Positions 61,123 to 64,000 of a stretch of 64,000 nt of DNA are shown piece by piece. A program made the translations under genes and the position numbers. Where the stretch lies: NCBI GenBank assembly GCA_020091685.1, contig CM034594.1, positions 5,268,903 through 5,332,902 on the forward strand, given 5' to 3'. This stretch comes from Lutjanus erythropterus (Eukaryota; Chordata; Actinopteri; Lutjaniformes; Lutjanidae). The stretch's first letter is position 1. Every line of letters begins with the position of its first letter. The notes under the pieces are model-generated. The model had not been told where the DNA came from. It saw only the letters and a list, made by a program, of their open reading frames with translations, and did not search any database.

Positions 61123-64000
61123 CTATAACACAGACAGCAGAGGGGCATTATTATCCAAAAAAACAAAAGCAAGCTATCATAGAGTTGTGTGAATCATTCT
61201 CTGTCTGATTTCACTCAATTAAATTCTGGAGAGGGTGAACAAAGTGGCTGAAAAGAGGGGAGATGGTGCTGTAAAAGGGGAGCTTTGTTATGCAAAGGAG
61301 ATGCTACTGTGATTCCCTCTGCTGATAATGGTGCAGAGCGCTCAGTGAACCATGACCATCAACATTGTTTCCTCCATAACAGTGCTGTCAGTGGACAAAA
61401 GCGCTGTCATATGAATTCTCCTCAGCCTAGGTAATTTGGACTTCATTGCTATTAAGATACTGGATCCCACTGATGAAAGGTCTTTATTTTGTATATTTTT
61501 TTAAATATATTTTATTGTGTCAGTACGTATCACTGATACACCTCTGGTTATTTAATCATCTTGACACAATTTTTTGACAGTTTTGCTTTGTGTTATCCTC
61601 CATTCAAAACAGATGTTGCTGATAATAGTGTGTAATACAAATTCACATATATAGTACGTACATATACATATTCTCGAGCCACACTGATAATGGATTTTTG
61701 GGGCTGATGTCGATATCGATATTAGAGAGTACAACAGTTCAGATATTAATAAATCGGCCACAGGATTGCAAATTGTAAGAACTTTATCAATCTTTGGTAA
61801 CATTAACAATCAATCAAATGATTAATCATAATCACAAAAACTTAAAATTTTACCCTCATAAATGTCTTTTTCCCTCATTCAAAGCTTTATTTCCACAGCA
61901 ACATATTGGGCATTCTCTAACAAGAAGTAGAAGCCTACATATTAAACAAATATGACTGAATATCAAATGACATGTAGCATGCTCATGAATATAATTGCTA
62001 TATTTCAGGTCTATATTTGATAGATTGATTGATTTAATCGATCAGTTGAATCGATAAATTAATGAATTTTATCATCCATAATTGGCTGTTATCTTTTTAT
62101 TTTTATGCCTATAAAATCCAAAATTAGATCAGAATGCTGAAACAGTAAACTTTACCTGGCACCTTTTAATAATTATAAATAACTGTAGATTAAAGAAAAA
62201 CAACACAAATATTTAAACTGACAGATAAACATAAAATGCTGCCAATACAACTAATACATAAAAACAAAAAAAAAGCAATGCAAAAACCAATGTTATGTTA
62301 TTTCACTCAGATTTGTATAACATATTGTGTAAAATACAGGACTAATAGGTTTGTATTTTTTAACAAAATATATTGTTACAATGATCATTGTTTTGCCCAC
62401 ATCCTTGTTAGTTGAATTGTTTTGTGCATACGTGGATATTGTTGATGGTGTTCTAAAAAGCCTTAGAAAAAAGTGTCTTTTAATAAAAAAAATTGATGGA
62501 AATGATGATCACTCTGGGGATTACTGTACAATCACGCCATGCATTATTTCTCTGACTGTTCAGACAAATAAACAATTTAGCTACAAACCAGTTCTCTCAG
62601 TGTATTTATCAGGATTGTAAAGAGACAAAGAGGAGGGTAAACAGATAGTATGAACAGCAACACAGCTTTATCAACAAAAAGACAGAGATAATACTCAGAG
62701 TAATGTCACTAAAAGAAAGAGGAAAGGGGTGTTCGGGCGATAGACACAGGCACGATAGGGAGTGTTGGGGAGATAAAGAGAGAGTCAGTGCTGAGATACA
62801 GTGTGAAGAGACAGTCAGGAGGGAGAGAGGGGACAGAGACAGGAGAACAGACAGACATTTTGTTCAAACCATCACAACATGTCCTAATTTCATTAGCTGC
62901 AGCTACATGGACAATATTTCTTCTGGTTAGAGGTTCCTACTTAGCCGTTTACATGGACACTAAATAAAGTGATCTGATAAGATGTGTGTTTACGAGTCCT
63001 AAAGCTTTAACTCATTAAATCAACCTTCAACATGCCCAAAGTGGTTCTGCCTGCTGTGAAGTGTCTAATCTGGCAGAAATATAACAGAGGAAGAGGAAGA
63101 TGTGGTGGTTCTGCCTTGTTCACGTCAACTAATGTTACTGTAAGCTATAGTTGCTTTTAGTGAAATGCTCTCAGTGAATTTAATTAGTTCCCTTTGATGA
63201 GTAGTTATGCAGTCTGTGTGTCTAGAGCAGTGCTTCACAAACTTTTTTTTAATAATGTTTCCCCCGATATATATTTTTTTCAACCAAGAACGCCGTGACC
63301 AGCACAAAATGTGTCTGGTAGAGAAAAAAAAGCCAATATATAAAGGAACAATACAGTGCTGTGTCATTTGTGTCAGCTTGTTGAGGTAAATCCCTTTAAA
63401 GTATTCTTCCTCATAGTGACGGTATTTTGTTGGTTCTGTTTTCACTTTCTTTTTCAGGTCCTTCTCTGTATTTTCAGCTGCATTACTGTTACATTTCAAC
63501 CACAACTCCATTTTCTTGATTTTCATCTCTCCTTCAATGCAGAAGCTGGATTCCAGCTCACAGTGACTGTGTTTGTTGGTCTCTCCTTCTGAGATTTTAT
63601 AGCAGTTTTTGGCACTTAGTGATTATATTGAAAATAAGAATACTGAATACAAAATATGGTTTAATCAAACTTACATTTACATTTTAATTAAAGTTATTTT
63701 AGAATAATTATTTATGCATGACTGACATGTTTTAAATCAACAACCCCTTTTGAGAAACACATTCAAGGTTTTACTGATGAAGGTAGAAAATGGAAGATGT
63801 GGATCTGCAATGCAGAGGTCGACAATGTTGTAAGCAATAAATAATGTGCTGTTCTGGTTCAGACTATGGAGCCCCCTTGTTATTATAAGCATAGGTGCAG
63901 CTCATGGCTACATTACCCACACATGGGGCAAATGTACAGACAGAATATATTTATTCCAACCAGAAATAAACAATTGGATTAAGTGTTTACATGGTTATCA
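61123..64000 (-). other. oaf: oaf last intron (partial)
   Basis: No upstream oaf exon could be found. About 61680-62060 has GATGTCGATATCGATATT and ATTTAATCGATCAG motifs, fragments of common fish repeat families. About 62700-62860 is purine-rich (GAGAGACAGA units). The rest is AT-rich. Confidence 0.6.

Noticed and set aside
63125-63526. Minus-strand frame of 133 residues near the right edge, considered as an upstream oaf exon
   Set aside because: Lys-rich and unlike any OAF segment, with no suitable phase-1 donor. It looks like chance coding in AT-rich intron.

Overview
The window is vertebrate nuclear DNA, almost certainly from a teleost fish. It contains three protein-coding genes with GT-AG introns, all on the minus strand. 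The rest is AT-rich non-coding sequence full of (CA)n microsatellites, short non-autonomous DNA transposons, one tRNA-headed SINE and LINE remnants of fish type. There is no prokaryotic, viral or CRISPR-like content.

Reading along the minus strand, from high to low coordinates, the genes are oaf, tlcd5 and arhgef12. For oaf (secreted out-at-first homologue) only the last coding exon (60848-61122) and the 3' UTR down to about 58630 are in view. tlcd5 (TMEM136, a six-span TLC-domain membrane protein) is complete: two coding exons (53390-53585 and 51153-51685), 242 residues, plus a probable non-coding first exon near 55834. arhgef12 (LARG, a PDZ/RGS-type Rho guanine nucleotide exchange factor) runs from its start codon at 43353 to the left edge. 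I resolved 22 coding exons by matching splice sites and reading phase, giving 721 codons plus two bases. They encode the N-terminal tail, PDZ domain, coiled-coil linker, RGS-homology domain and post-RGS linker. The catalytic DH and PH exons lie beyond the left edge.

The order and orientation match human 11q23.3 (OAF, POU2F3, TLCD5, ARHGEF12), except that no POU2F3-like exon is visible between oaf and tlcd5. The three genes share no obvious pathway, so this is conserved synteny rather than an operon-like unit.

Notable gene-level details are a 21-base in-frame microexon in the arhgef12 N-terminus (21855-21875), a second small exon of 33 bases (2856-2888), and a Z-DNA-type (GT)n/(GC)n tract replacing the polypyrimidine tract of the exon 16 acceptor. 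A 21.4 kb first intron is full of nested transposons.

The non-coding DNA holds several recognisable repeat families: a hAT-like element with an 8-bp target duplication, a TTAA-flanked piggyBac-like MITE inside the oaf 3' UTR, a three-copy GCAAGTG family, a many-copy ATCGATTA-type MITE, and a host element carrying other elements inside it. I found no sign of a previously undescribed biological system. The most useful observations concern splicing architecture, synteny and transposon nesting.
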